Source: Clostridiales bacterium (GTDB taxonomy: Bacteria > Bacillota > Clostridia > Christensenellales > CAG-138). Taken from it: a stretch of DNA of 7,350 bases. The notes under the pieces are model-generated. The model saw nothing but the letters and a program-made list of their open reading frames with translations, had not been told where the DNA came from and searched no databases. Numbering within the stretch: position 1 is the stretch's first letter; each line of letters opens with the position of its first letter. Made by a program: the position numbers and the translations under genes. The stretch lies in contig DNFZ01000217.1 in the NCBI GenBank assembly GCA_003486785.1, forward strand, positions 1 through 7,350, written 5' to 3'. Shown here piece by piece: positions 1 to 6,089 of this stretch.

Positions 1-4
1 AAGC

Positions 5-38
5 AAGCGGCGCATGCAGGTGCATACGCCGCTTTTTT
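5..38 (+). terminator. Intrinsic terminator, T-tract on plus strand
   Basis: An 8-bp GC-rich stem (AAGCGGCG at 5-12 with CGCCGCTT at 27-34), extended after one mismatch by three more pairs, is followed by a T-run at 33-38. The T-run lies on the plus strand, so the hairpin best fits the end of a rightward gene lying left of the window. It also sits 25 nt past the stop of the minus-strand lipoprotein gene, where it may work in both directions, although the minus-strand tail (GCTT) is poor in T. Confidence 0.75.
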
Positions 39-58
39 CGCGCCAGGCGTTATCATTT

Positions 59-1372
59 CTATTCTTCGAGCTTGCTGATGAGCGTACCGATCCGGTCATA
101 CAGAATCGCCGTATTGTCCTTTTTCTTGAGCGGTTTATCTTCGTCTTTGAAGGAGAAATCGCCGTTTTTTCCTATGACAAGGGACGCATCGGCTCCGAGC
201 AAGGTTCCTTCGGGAAAGCGCAGGGCTGCATCCGTGCGAACGGAGAAAAGAATCATGCCGGAGAGGTCAGCGATAGCATCGCCGCCGTTTGTGAGCGTGA
301 TGGTCTGCGCTTTTGCGTCAAGGCTGCTGACGAACACCGGCGCGTCACTCGCGCGGTGTGCAGGATTGGAGATGACGACCGCACCGGAGCGATTCAGCGT
401 GAGCAGCACGCCGACGGGATATTCCTCCGTCACGAAGATTTGTGCCATAGACAGTGCGGAGAGAACACGCGGGTTTGCGCTGTCGTGGTCAACGAGTGTA
501 TTGGTCGAGATCACAGCATACGCAGGCGAGACGAGCGCGGCGAAATCATCGCCGGTCGCATCCGGATTGCCGTGATTACCCACTTTGAGCACATCGCTCT
601 TGAGCGACAAACCGGAATCGATGAGCGTCTGCTCCTGTGGAAACTGCATATCTCCCGTGAAGAGAAACGTCACGTCCCGATAGGTAAACTGAATCACCAG
701 AGAGTTGTCGTTGTCATCGTCTTTGTTGAGTAAAACCGGGCCGAGAATATTGAAGGATACATCGCTCGTCACGGCAACTGTCTCGCCCGCCTTGAGCAGC
801 GTATGCGGCAGGCGGAGGTTCTTTGCGCGCTTTACGATTTTGCCTACGCCGTTCTTGTCCGCTTCGGAGTAGAAGGGGGAGTAGAGCATCGGGATATCAT
901 AATTCGCGCTCAACGCGGCTAGACCTCCGATATGATCGTTGTGGCTGTGGGTGATGAATACCGCGCTGATATGATCGATACCGAGCGCGTTGAGCCCGCC
1001 GATGAGTTGCGGTGCCGATTTTGCTGAGCCAGCATCGATAAGCACCGCTGTCTCGCCAAAGCGCAGAATCGCCGCATCCGCTTTGCCCACGTTGACAAAA
1101 AGGATGGAAAAATCCTTGATCTCGGGCACTGCTTCTTCCAGCTGCAGCGCGGGTATGTATGCGCTCTCCTGCAGCGAAGCCGTATCAGGCGCGACGCTTG
1201 GAGAAGGAGGAATGCCGGGGTCGATGGTTATATAAGCGTCCAAATCGTTCGGCGCTTTCTGGTCGCCGCTTATAGGCATACCAACGCACCCTGCAAGCAA
1301 CGCAAGGCACAGTAAAAGCGGGAATACACGCGGCAGGAGACGCGCAAAAGGGGAACGTGAAAGACGGTTCAT
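59..1372 (-). CDS. Metallo-beta-lactamase-fold lipoprotein, ComEC/Rec2-type, with C-terminal lamin-tail-like domain
   Basis: The 437-residue product starts with basic residues, a hydrophobic stretch and a lipobox LLAGC with the cysteine at 29, so it should be an exported lipoprotein. Residues about 88-335 form a metallo-beta-lactamase fold of the kind found at the C-terminus of ComEC. Visible motifs are the metal-binding HSHNDH at 142-147, TGD at 239-241 and NHGN at 266-269. Residues about 345-437 (TITLTNGG, RFPEGTLL, SLVIGKNG, the closing TAILYD) resemble a lamin-tail domain, a beta-sandwich often attached to secreted nucleases and hydrolases. A phosphodiesterase or nuclease acting outside the membrane is the likely role, but the substrate is unknown. 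Unlike ComEC it has no channel segments. The reading frame stays open up to a TTG at 1456. I chose the ATG at 1372 because the signal peptide begins there and a promoter lies directly before it. No Shine-Dalgarno sequence precedes it. Confidence 0.88.
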   Translation of the reverse strand: MNRLSRSPFARLLPRVFPLLLCLALLAGCVGMPISGDQKAPNDLDAYITIDPGIPPSPSVAPDTASLQESAYIPALQLEEAVPEIKDFSILFVNVGKADAAILRFGETAVLIDAGSAKSAPQLIGGLNALGIDHISAVFITHSHNDHIGGLAALSANYDIPMLYSPFYSEADKNGVGKIVKRAKNLRLPHTLLKAGETVAVTSDVSFNILGPVLLNKDDDNDNSLVIQFTYRDVTFLFTGDMQFPQEQTLIDSGLSLKSDVLKVGNHGNPDATGDDFAALVSPAYAVISTNTLVDHDSANPRVLSALSMAQIFVTEEYPVGVLLTLNRSGAVVISNPAHRASDAPVFVSSLDAKAQTITLTNGGDAIADLSGMILFSVRTDAALRFPEGTLLGADASLVIGKNGDFSFKDEDKPLKKKDNTAILYDRIGTLISKLEE

Positions 1373-1378
1373 AGTTTG

Positions 1379-1407
1379 ATTATAAGGAACTTGCGCTCTG
1401 GATGCAA
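1379..1407 (-). promoter_or_regulatory. Promoter of the MBL lipoprotein gene, predicted leaderless
   Basis: On the minus strand a perfect -10 TATAAT (1384-1379) has a TTGCAT -35-like hexamer (1407-1402) 17 bp upstream. Only 6 nt (CAAACT) separate the -10 from the ATG at 1372. Transcription normally starts about 7 nt past the -10, which puts the 5' end on or next to the start codon. The -35 matches consensus at only three positions. Confidence 0.6.
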
Positions 1408-1491
1408 ACGCGAACCGAACGGTTACGTGGCATCGCTGTAACCCGCCTGTGAACAATACGAAAAGAACGCTGGATTGACGAATGAAAAATT

Positions 1492-1523
1492 TTTACACAA
1501 AGATGCGAGAAATGTGCTATACT
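1492..1523 (+). promoter_or_regulatory. Extended -10 promoter of the threonine aldolase-like gene
   Basis: TATACT at 1518-1523 is preceded by TGC at 1515-1517, which makes an extended -10 element. The best -35 candidates, TTTACA (1492-1497) or TTACAC (1493-1498), give long spacers of 20 or 19 bp, so the extended -10 probably does most of the work. The start would fall near 1530, giving a leader of about 40 nt. A closer match to consensus, TTGACG at 1475-1480, is too far upstream to pair with this -10. Confidence 0.6.
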
Positions 1524-1539
1524 CGTGCAGAAATTGCGG

Positions 1540-1562
1540 CGCGCGAATCGTCGCGCGGAGGA
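1540..1562 (+). promoter_or_regulatory. Leader hairpin abutting the Shine-Dalgarno sequence
   Basis: CGCGCGA (1540-1546) and TCGCGCG (1551-1557) form a perfect 7-bp stem with a 4-nt ATCG loop. The last stem base is also the first G of the ribosome binding site GGAGGA (1557-1562), 8 nt before the ATG at 1571. The stem may limit or position ribosome access, or simply reflect local GC content. Confidence 0.5.
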
Positions 1563-1570
1563 AGTGAAGC

Positions 1571-2608
1571 ATGCTTTATAATTTTATGAACGATTACAAC
1601 GAGTGCGCCCACGAACGCATTTTGGAGGCGATTGCGCAGGCAAACCGGGACCAGGACGACTCCTATGGCTTGGATCGCCGGTGCGCAAACGCGCGTATGC
1701 TGATTCAGGCGCGGCTCGGAGCGAAGAGCGACGTGCATTTTCTCGTTGGCGGCACGCAAGCAAATCTCACGATCATCGCCGCGAGCATCCAGCCGTATCA
1801 GGGCGTGGTCTGCGCCGAGTGCGGGCATATCAACGTGCATGAAACGGGCGCCATCGAGGCGACGGGGCATAAGGTGCTGCCGCTGCCGACCGAACATGGC
1901 AAGATCAGCGCCGCGCAGATTGCGCAATACGTCGCCGCACACTATGCGGACGCGACTGCGGAGCACATGGTGCAGCCGGGAATGGTCTATCTTTCGCAGC
2001 CAACCGAGGTTGGCACAGTCTACAAAAAGTGCGAGCTAGAGGCGATCTCCAGCGTTTGCAAACAGTATGACATGCCGCTGTATATCGACGGCGCACGGCT
2101 TGGCAACTCGTTTGCGGCAGAGGGTGCGGATGTGTTTCTTCCGGAACTGGCGCAGTTTGCGAGCGCGTTTTCCATCGGCGGAACCAAGATGGGCGCGCTG
2201 TTCGGCGAGGCATTGGTGATCAACGACCCTGCGATCAAGAAAGATTTTCGCTATCATATGAAGCAGCGCGGCGGCATGCTCGCCAAAGGGCGACTTTTGG
2301 GCATCCAGTTTGAGACGCTGTTTAAAGACGGGCTCTATGATGAGATCGGACGGCACGCGGTATTGCAGGCGCAGCGCATCGCGGCGGGCGTTCAGGCAAA
2401 AGGGTATGCGCTCTTTGTCGCTTCTCCAAGCAATCAGGTTTTTCCCATCCTGCCGCGCGGGGTACTCCAAACGCTTGCAATGGGGTTTGGCTACGCCTTT
2501 TGGCAGACGTATGACGAGCAGAACGACGTGGTGCGCTTCTGCACCTCGTGGGCGACTCCGCCTCAGATGGTGGATGCGCTTTTGCAAAGAATTCCGAACA
2601 AGATATAA
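1571..2608 (+). CDS. PLP-dependent threonine aldolase / beta-eliminating lyase family protein
   Basis: This 345-residue fold-type I PLP enzyme is close to low-specificity L-threonine aldolases, which cleave L-threonine or L-allo-threonine to glycine and acetaldehyde in the cytoplasm. Visible motifs are DDSYGLD near residue 30, the cofactor-phosphate loop GGTQAN at 60-65, HINVHETGA around 86-94 with the likely ring-stacking histidine, YIDGARLGN at 171-179 with Asp173 for the pyridine nitrogen and Arg176 for the carboxylate, and SIGGTKMGA with Lys206 as the probable Schiff-base lysine. Length and motif order are normal for the family. The ATG has a GGAGGA ribosome binding site with 8-nt spacing. 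It is the only plus-strand gene here, is expressed alone from its own promoter, and ends at a convergent terminator. The exact substrate cannot be fixed, and related beta-hydroxy amino acid aldolases remain possible. Confidence 0.92.
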   Translation: MLYNFMNDYNECAHERILEAIAQANRDQDDSYGLDRRCANARMLIQARLGAKSDVHFLVGGTQANLTIIAASIQPYQGVVCAECGHINVHETGAIEATGHKVLPLPTEHGKISAAQIAQYVAAHYADATAEHMVQPGMVYLSQPTEVGTVYKKCELEAISSVCKQYDMPLYIDGARLGNSFAAEGADVFLPELAQFASAFSIGGTKMGALFGEALVINDPAIKKDFRYHMKQRGGMLAKGRLLGIQFETLFKDGLYDEIGRHAVLQAQRIAAGVQAKGYALFVASPSNQVFPILPRGVLQTLAMGFGYAFWQTYDEQNDVVRFCTSWATPPQMVDALLQRIPNKI

Positions 2609-2617
2609 ATGCGCAAG

Positions 2618-2646
2618 AAAAAACGGAGGGATAACAGCCTCCGTTT
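2618..2646 (-). terminator. Intrinsic terminator between convergent genes
   Basis: A perfect 9-bp stem (AAACGGAGG at 2621-2629 with CCTCCGTTT at 2638-2646, 8-nt loop) lies between the two convergent stop codons. On the minus strand it ends in six T residues (2623-2618), a textbook terminator for the membrane protein gene. On the plus strand only TTT follows, so it would stop the aldolase transcript less well. Confidence 0.85.
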
Positions 2647-2650
2647 CGCG

Positions 2651-3304
2651 TTATGCGATGGCCTGTTTTCGTGCTCGGTTGCCGAAGATGCGCCAGCAAA
2701 GAAGCGCAAGAACGATCAAGGCAACGCCGAGCTTGATGGCGATGCTGATCGGTTGATAGTCCTCCCAGCTCGCGCGGAGGATTGCGTCTGTCACGGAGAG
2801 TAAAATCGTTCCCATCGTCAGGAGGATGACGTTGCGCTTGGTCAAGAGATGTCGCAGCCGAAGGCGGGGAAAGATCAGCTTGAGAACCACGACAAACAAC
2901 CCGAACAAGAGCAGCGCATTGAGCAACACGCCCAAAACGACCTGGAGCACCGGGCTTAGCGCGGTAAACAATAGAGGAAGCGCCGTCAACAATGCTTTTC
3001 CAACTGCCCAGAACGGCAGCAGCACAGCGCCGCGCACGATGGACGGTTGCGCGAACATCAAGTTGCGCAGCTTGTTTTGCAGCCGCGCCTTTCGGGCGAC
3101 CTTTCCGGCGGCGCTTGTGCGGGCGTACTCGTTGCTTGCGGACGCGCTGATGACAACCTGCGCCGACTGCGACGTGCCGGAGAACAGCTCTTCCGGCGCA
3201 TCTATCACGCAACCCAGCGCCAGCGAGAGCGCAGCGAATAGCCCCGCCACAGTGAGCGCGGCTTTTTTGCCGAATTTGTTCTGTTTTTTGTTGGAGGAAT
3301 ACAT
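2651..3304 (-). CDS. Unrecognised multi-pass membrane protein with signal-like N-terminus
   Basis: I do not recognise this 217-residue protein. It starts with a basic stretch (KKQNKFGKK) and a hydrophobic segment at about 14-33 ending in LALGC. That could be a lipobox with Cys32 or simply the first membrane anchor. A polar, Ser/Ala-rich stretch (about 34-88) follows, then hydrophobic segments near 92-116, 118-145, 157-175 and 187-207. The last two are separated by a short loop containing SWEDYQP, and the C-terminus is basic. No catalytic motif is seen. The frame is open to 3412, but the ATG at 3304 is preferred because the signal-like segment follows it and a TATAAT sits 6 nt before it. There is no Shine-Dalgarno sequence. 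It has its own promoter and terminator, so it is probably monocistronic. Confidence 0.8.
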   Translation of the reverse strand: MYSSNKKQNKFGKKAALTVAGLFAALSLALGCVIDAPEELFSGTSQSAQVVISASASNEYARTSAAGKVARKARLQNKLRNLMFAQPSIVRGAVLLPFWAVGKALLTALPLLFTALSPVLQVVLGVLLNALLLFGLFVVVLKLIFPRLRLRHLLTKRNVILLTMGTILLSVTDAILRASWEDYQPISIAIKLGVALIVLALLCWRIFGNRARKQAIA

Positions 3305-3310
3305 AGCGAA

Positions 3311-3339
3311 ATTATACCCCGCACACAAGCAAACCGCAA
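3311..3339 (-). promoter_or_regulatory. Promoter of the membrane protein gene, predicted leaderless
   Basis: On the minus strand a perfect TATAAT (3316-3311) has TTGCGG (3339-3334) 17 bp upstream, and 6 nt (TTCGCT) separate the -10 from the ATG at 3304. This geometry matches the lipoprotein promoter at 1379-1407: TTGC-type -35, 17-bp spacer, TATAAT, 6 nt, ATG. Confidence 0.62.
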
Positions 3340-3350
3340 GAAAAGCGAAA

Positions 3351-3372
3351 AAGTGTATACTTAAGTGTATAC
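3351..3372 (-). promoter_or_regulatory. Direct repeat GTATACACTT, possible operator
   Basis: On the minus strand two exact copies of GTATACACTT (3372-3363 and 3360-3351) are separated by 2 nt, a 12-bp period. Each contains the palindrome GTATAC, and the junction contains the palindrome ACTTAAGT. They lie 11 bp upstream of the -35 of the membrane protein promoter, a typical place for an activator or regulator to bind. No regulator gene is present in the window. Confidence 0.45.
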
Positions 3373-3442
3373 GCAACGACGCGCGTGATTGCCACTTGAG
3401 CAACGCACGCAAGCAAACGAAAATTGTGATGACAGAGCACGC

Positions 3443-3475
3443 AAAAGCATCCCGTGCGATGAAGCAGGGGATGCT
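3443..3475 (-). terminator. Probable intrinsic terminator of rplM-rpsI
   Basis: AGCATCCC (3446-3453) and GGGATGCT (3468-3475) form an 8-bp stem with a 14-nt loop. On the minus strand it is followed by a short T-run (TTTT including the last stem base, then GCG). It lies 35 nt after the rpsI stop codon and before the membrane protein promoter region. The short T-run makes it moderate in strength. Confidence 0.6.
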
Positions 3476-3509
3476 CGTTGGTTCTGGTTTGGTTCGGGCG
3501 CAAAAGAGT

Positions 3510-3902
3510 TTATCTCTTGCTGAACTGGGGCGCTCTGCGGGCCGCGTGCAGACCGTATTTTTTACGTTCCTTCATGCGCGGGTCGCGCGTGAGGTAGCCG
3601 GCCTTTTTGAGGGCAGGGCGAAGGGCGGGCTCCGCTACGAGCAGCGCGCGCGCGATGCCGTGACGGATTGCGCCGGCCTGACCCGTGTAGCCGCCGCCGT
3701 AGACATTGACGAAAACGTCAAATTTCGCGAGCGTATCGGTGAGGGTGAGCGGGGCGCGGACGATCATCTTCAGCGTTTCCATGCCAAAGTAATTGTCCAG
3801 CTCGCGCTTGTTGATCGTGATGCTGCCGCTGCCGGGGAGCAACCGAACGCGGGCAATGGACTTTTTCCGTCTGCCGGTGCCAAGATATTGCGTAATTGCC
3901 AT
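3510..3902 (-). CDS. rpsI: 30S ribosomal protein S9
   Basis: This 130-residue protein is full-length bacterial uS9. It begins TQYLGTGRRKKSIARVRL and has the conserved GGGYTGQAGAIRHGIARAL segment near residues 69-87. It ends in the basic tail (KKYGLHAARRAPQFSKR) that in known ribosomes reaches toward the P-site tRNA. The ATG at 3902 has an AGAGGAG ribosome binding site with about 9-nt spacing. It follows rplM by 18 bp in the usual bacterial order, so the two are co-transcribed and co-regulated. Confidence 0.98.
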   Translation of the reverse strand: MAITQYLGTGRRKKSIARVRLLPGSGSITINKRELDNYFGMETLKMIVRAPLTLTDTLAKFDVFVNVYGGGYTGQAGAIRHGIARALLVAEPALRPALKKAGYLTRDPRMKERKKYGLHAARRAPQFSKR

Positions 3903-3920
3903 GTTCTTGTTCTCCTCTCT

Positions 3921-4352
3921 TTATTTCAGCGTAAGCGGCTGGGGCATCTGTGCGGCGTTCTTATGCTCGGGGCCGGCATAAATGCGGACTTTTTTGAGCA
4001 TCTTGTCGCCGAGCGGGCCTTTCGGCATCATGCGGCGAATCGACTCGTAAACGGCGAACTCCGGCTTGTTTGCCATCAGCGTGCGATAGCTCACCTCACG
4101 GATGCCGCCCGGATAACCGGTGTGGTGGATGTGCTTTTTCTGATCCAGCTTTTTGCCGGTCAGGCGCACTTTACCCGCGTTCACGATAATCACGTGATCG
4201 CCTGTGTCGACGTGCGGGGTGTATATGGGCTTATGCTTCCCTCTGAGAATAGCTGCTACCTGGGAAGAAAGACGGCCGAGGACCATGTCTTGTGCATCCA
4301 CCACGTACCAGCTGTGCTCGACGGTTTCGCCCTTTGCCATATAGGATTTCAT
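3921..4352 (-). CDS. rplM: 50S ribosomal protein L13
   Basis: The 143-residue product matches bacterial uL13 in length and sequence. Recognisable parts are HSWYVVDAQDMVLGRLSSQ near the start, the GDHVIIVNAGK segment, the KKHIHHTGYPGG motif and the MMPKGPLG loop. It is an early-assembling 23S rRNA-binding protein. The frame extends to 4406, but the ATG at 4352 is chosen because GGAGGA (4364-4359) lies 6 nt before it and the family normally starts here (MKSYMAKGETVEH). It is the first gene of the rplM-rpsI operon, driven by the promoter at 4452-4480 through a structured leader. Confidence 0.98.
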   Translation of the reverse strand: MKSYMAKGETVEHSWYVVDAQDMVLGRLSSQVAAILRGKHKPIYTPHVDTGDHVIIVNAGKVRLTGKKLDQKKHIHHTGYPGGIREVSYRTLMANKPEFAVYESIRRMMPKGPLGDKMLKKVRIYAGPEHKNAAQMPQPLTLK

Positions 4353-4445
4353 GGCGATTCCTCCATCATATTTATATCGATTGAATTTCGTTGTGTTCTT
4401 GAGCACAGACTGCCGGGGCTGTGGCGACTGAATCCCAATGGCACA
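4353..4445 (-). ncRNA. rplM 5' leader, candidate L13-type autoregulatory RNA
   Basis: About 93 nt lie between the predicted start (near 4445) and the rplM ATG. On the minus strand CACAG (4423-4419) can pair with CTGTG (4408-4404) around a loop of CCCCGGCAGT. The same TGTG (4407-4404) can instead pair with CACA (4395-4392) downstream. The two pairings exclude each other. A GTGTG near the 5' end (4446-4442) offers a further partner for the ACACA. Firmicutes are known to have an L13 leader family upstream of rplM. Membership is inferred from position and pairing and was not tested with a covariance model. Confidence 0.5.
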
Positions 4446-4451
4446 CCGATT

Positions 4452-4480
4452 AGTTTAACAAATGCTCATAACAGTGTCAA
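4452..4480 (-). promoter_or_regulatory. Promoter of rplM-rpsI
   Basis: On the minus strand a perfect -35 TTGACA (4480-4475) is followed after exactly 17 bp by the -10 TAAACT (4457-4452). The predicted start is near 4445. This is the best full sigma-A promoter in the window, as expected for a ribosomal protein operon. Confidence 0.85.
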
Positions 4481-4484
4481 GCCC

Positions 4485-4509
4485 GAAAACGAAGAAACCG
4501 CCGATTTCT
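4485..4509 (-). terminator. Weak candidate terminator of the tdk operon
   Basis: On the minus strand AGAAATC (4509-4503) pairs with GGTTTCT (4499-4493), including one G-T wobble, around a 3-nt loop. It is followed by TCGTTTTC. It lies 28 nt past the glycosyltransferase stop and just before the rplM -35. The stem is weak and AT-rich, so read-through into rplM is possible. Confidence 0.35.
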
Positions 4510-4537
4510 GCGCGTCTTTGGCAGATGAGCCGATGCT

Positions 4538-5671
4538 TTAAACAATCTCGGCATAAGCTATGCGCACAAGCTCCGCCCAGCGGGAGAGCGCGTAGGTTTT
4601 TTTAACGCTTGCGCCTGTTTGCTCAAGCGCTTGCGCTCTGGCAGGCGTGTGCTCTTCGAGAAGCACGCGCAGCAGCGCCGCGGCGAGGGATGCTGCGTCC
4701 CGCGGGGGAAAGAAGGCGCTGCGTGGCAGCGCGAGATCCTTTTGCGCGTCGATGGCGCTGGCTAGCACCGGCGTGCGGCAATACGCGGCCTCGATGAGCG
4801 CGTAGCAAAACCCCTCCTGGCGGCTGGGGGAAAGAAACACATCCGCCATATGATAATAAGAAGCGATGTCCTCGCGCGGGGGGAGCAGCAGGATCCAATC
4901 CGGCACATCGCTGGCACTTAGCTGGGCGCAGATGCGCGCGCGCACCTCTTCCGAGCTGGACGAGAGTACGATAGCGAGGGTGACTGGAAACGCTTCACGC
5001 TCGCGCAGCAGGCGCACGGCCTCCACCGCGAGATCGACACCCTTGACCTCAAAATTGTAGCCGAACATCAGCGCGAGCTTTTCACTTTTCGGCACGGGCA
5101 GCGATGCGCGCACATGCGCGTCGTATTGATCCAGCCGCTCAAACGCGATGGCGTTTTCCGCGACGCGGACGTGCTCTTTCGGAACTCCGTCTGCGATCAG
5201 GTGCGCCGCAACCGACGCGCTGCAGCAGACAAAGCGCGAAACGGAGCGAAAATACAGCATATGCGGCAGGCGCAGCAGCGGGTTTTTCGGCAGCGAGATA
5301 TGGTTGTGCAGGTGCAGAACGGTCTTCACGCGGTGCCCGCAGGTTTTGATCGCGAGCCAGGCCGCGAGCTTTTCTGAAAAATGTATGAAGTGCTCGTGCA
5401 GAATGTCCGCGTTCGTCTCCTTGAGCAGGCGGCGTACCTGTCGCAAATAGGAGAGGAAGCCGCCCCTATTGAGATAGCGCACATCGTGCGTCTTCGCCAT
5501 CTCGAGCGTCCAGCTGCGCTCTTTTGCGCGCGGCGGAAGGACATAGACCATCCTGCCGCCGGTTTCGGCGAGCATACGCTCCAGCGCGCGCAGCGACGCG
5601 ATGAAGTTGCCTGCGTACGGCGCGCCGTAGTCGGTCAGGTGGAGGACGGTTCGGTTTTGCATGACTTGCAT
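4538..5671 (-). CDS. Glycosyltransferase family 4 (GT-B fold)
   Basis: The 377-residue product has the layout of a GT4 retaining glycosyltransferase. The N-terminal domain includes LHLTDYGAPYAGNFIASL, where the donor or acceptor loop lies, and HEHFIHFS near residue 92. The C-terminal domain includes FGYNFEVKGVDLAVEA (about 203-218) and the signature EGFCYALIE, with the two glutamates of the EX7E motif at about 286 and 294 that usually contact the nucleotide sugar. It probably adds a sugar to an envelope glycan or lipid on the cytoplasmic side, and the substrate is unknown. AAGGAG (5686-5681) overlaps the stop codon of the preceding gene. It gives 9-nt spacing to the ATG at 5671, which I prefer to an adjacent TTG at 5674. 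A third ATG at 5662 is possible. Its place as last gene of a nucleoside-salvage operon is not obviously functional. Confidence 0.9.
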   Translation of the reverse strand: MQVMQNRTVLHLTDYGAPYAGNFIASLRALERMLAETGGRMVYVLPPRAKERSWTLEMAKTHDVRYLNRGGFLSYLRQVRRLLKETNADILHEHFIHFSEKLAAWLAIKTCGHRVKTVLHLHNHISLPKNPLLRLPHMLYFRSVSRFVCCSASVAAHLIADGVPKEHVRVAENAIAFERLDQYDAHVRASLPVPKSEKLALMFGYNFEVKGVDLAVEAVRLLREREAFPVTLAIVLSSSSEEVRARICAQLSASDVPDWILLLPPREDIASYYHMADVFLSPSRQEGFCYALIEAAYCRTPVLASAIDAQKDLALPRSAFFPPRDAASLAAALLRVLLEEHTPARAQALEQTGASVKKTYALSRWAELVRIAYAEIV

Positions 5672-5684
5672 CAAGAGAAGCTCC

Positions 5685-6083
5685 TTAGATATTCTTCAGC
5701 TGTAATAACAGCTCGTCAAACGGACACACCACGCGCTCGACCGCCGGATGATGGTAAAACACGCAGAACCCCTCTTTGCCGTCAAATGGCGCGCTGGTTT
5801 CCGACCAGAGCAGGATGCGCTTGTTGTCAGCGCTCGCCAGCGCCATGCCAAGCTCCGCATGCGTACCAAATCTGCCGGGCAGCAATAGCACGACCAGCTC
5901 CGCCTCCAGCACGCCGCGCGATTCGGAGACCGCAACCTCTCGTTTGAAGCTCGGATCGGCTTTGGAGACGTCGCCATGACCCGTCCAGTCATAGGTGCGC
6001 TCGTGTCCGGCGGCGTTTAGCGCAGCTGCCGCCAAATTGACTTTTTCAGCATTGGAAACGCCGCTTGCTACATAAAACTTCAT
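5685..6083 (-). CDS. Nucleoside 2-deoxyribosyltransferase-like protein
   Basis: This 132-residue protein resembles small members of the nucleoside 2-deoxyribosyltransferase superfamily, a Rossmann-like fold that also includes DNPH1/Rcl. The N-terminus MKFYVASGVSNAEKV is followed by GHERTYDWT at 26-34 and AELVVLLLPG at 61-70. GTHAELGMALA at 73-83 contains Glu77, the expected nucleophile position. Family members exchange or hydrolyse the glycosidic bond of 2'-deoxynucleosides or nucleotides, but some are uncharacterised. The ATG lies 6 bp after the tdk stop. Its likely ribosome binding site GAGGA is inside the last codons of tdk, about 12 nt upstream, which suggests translational coupling. The neighbours (thymidine kinase and nucleoside permease) fit deoxynucleoside salvage. 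Confidence 0.75.
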   Translation of the reverse strand: MKFYVASGVSNAEKVNLAAAALNAAGHERTYDWTGHGDVSKADPSFKREVAVSESRGVLEAELVVLLLPGRFGTHAELGMALASADNKRILLWSETSAPFDGKEGFCVFYHHPAVERVVCPFDELLLQLKNI

Positions 6084-6089
6084 CGTGCG

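Noticed and set aside
14..733. A 239-codon plus-strand frame at the left end
   Set aside because: It is antisense to the lipoprotein gene, begins inside the terminator hairpin and has no recognisable domain.
1373..1456. Longer N-terminus of the MBL lipoprotein from a TTG at 1456
   Set aside because: It would place 28 unrelated residues before the signal peptide, lacks a ribosome binding site and lies upstream of the best promoter.
2322..3212. A 296-codon open frame on the minus strand spanning two genes
   Set aside because: It overlaps the 3' half of the threonine aldolase-like gene and the membrane protein gene, crosses the terminator between them and is Arg-rich, as expected for a non-coding frame.
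4353..4406. Longer L13 start at 4406
   Set aside because: The extra residues are not part of the L13 family, and the GGAGGA site clearly selects the ATG at 4352.
2826..4541. A 571-codon open frame on the plus strand
   Set aside because: It runs antisense through the membrane protein, rpsI, rplM and the end of the glycosyltransferase. It has low-complexity, Arg/Ala-rich composition and no recognisable domain. It is a shadow of GC-rich genes on the other strand.
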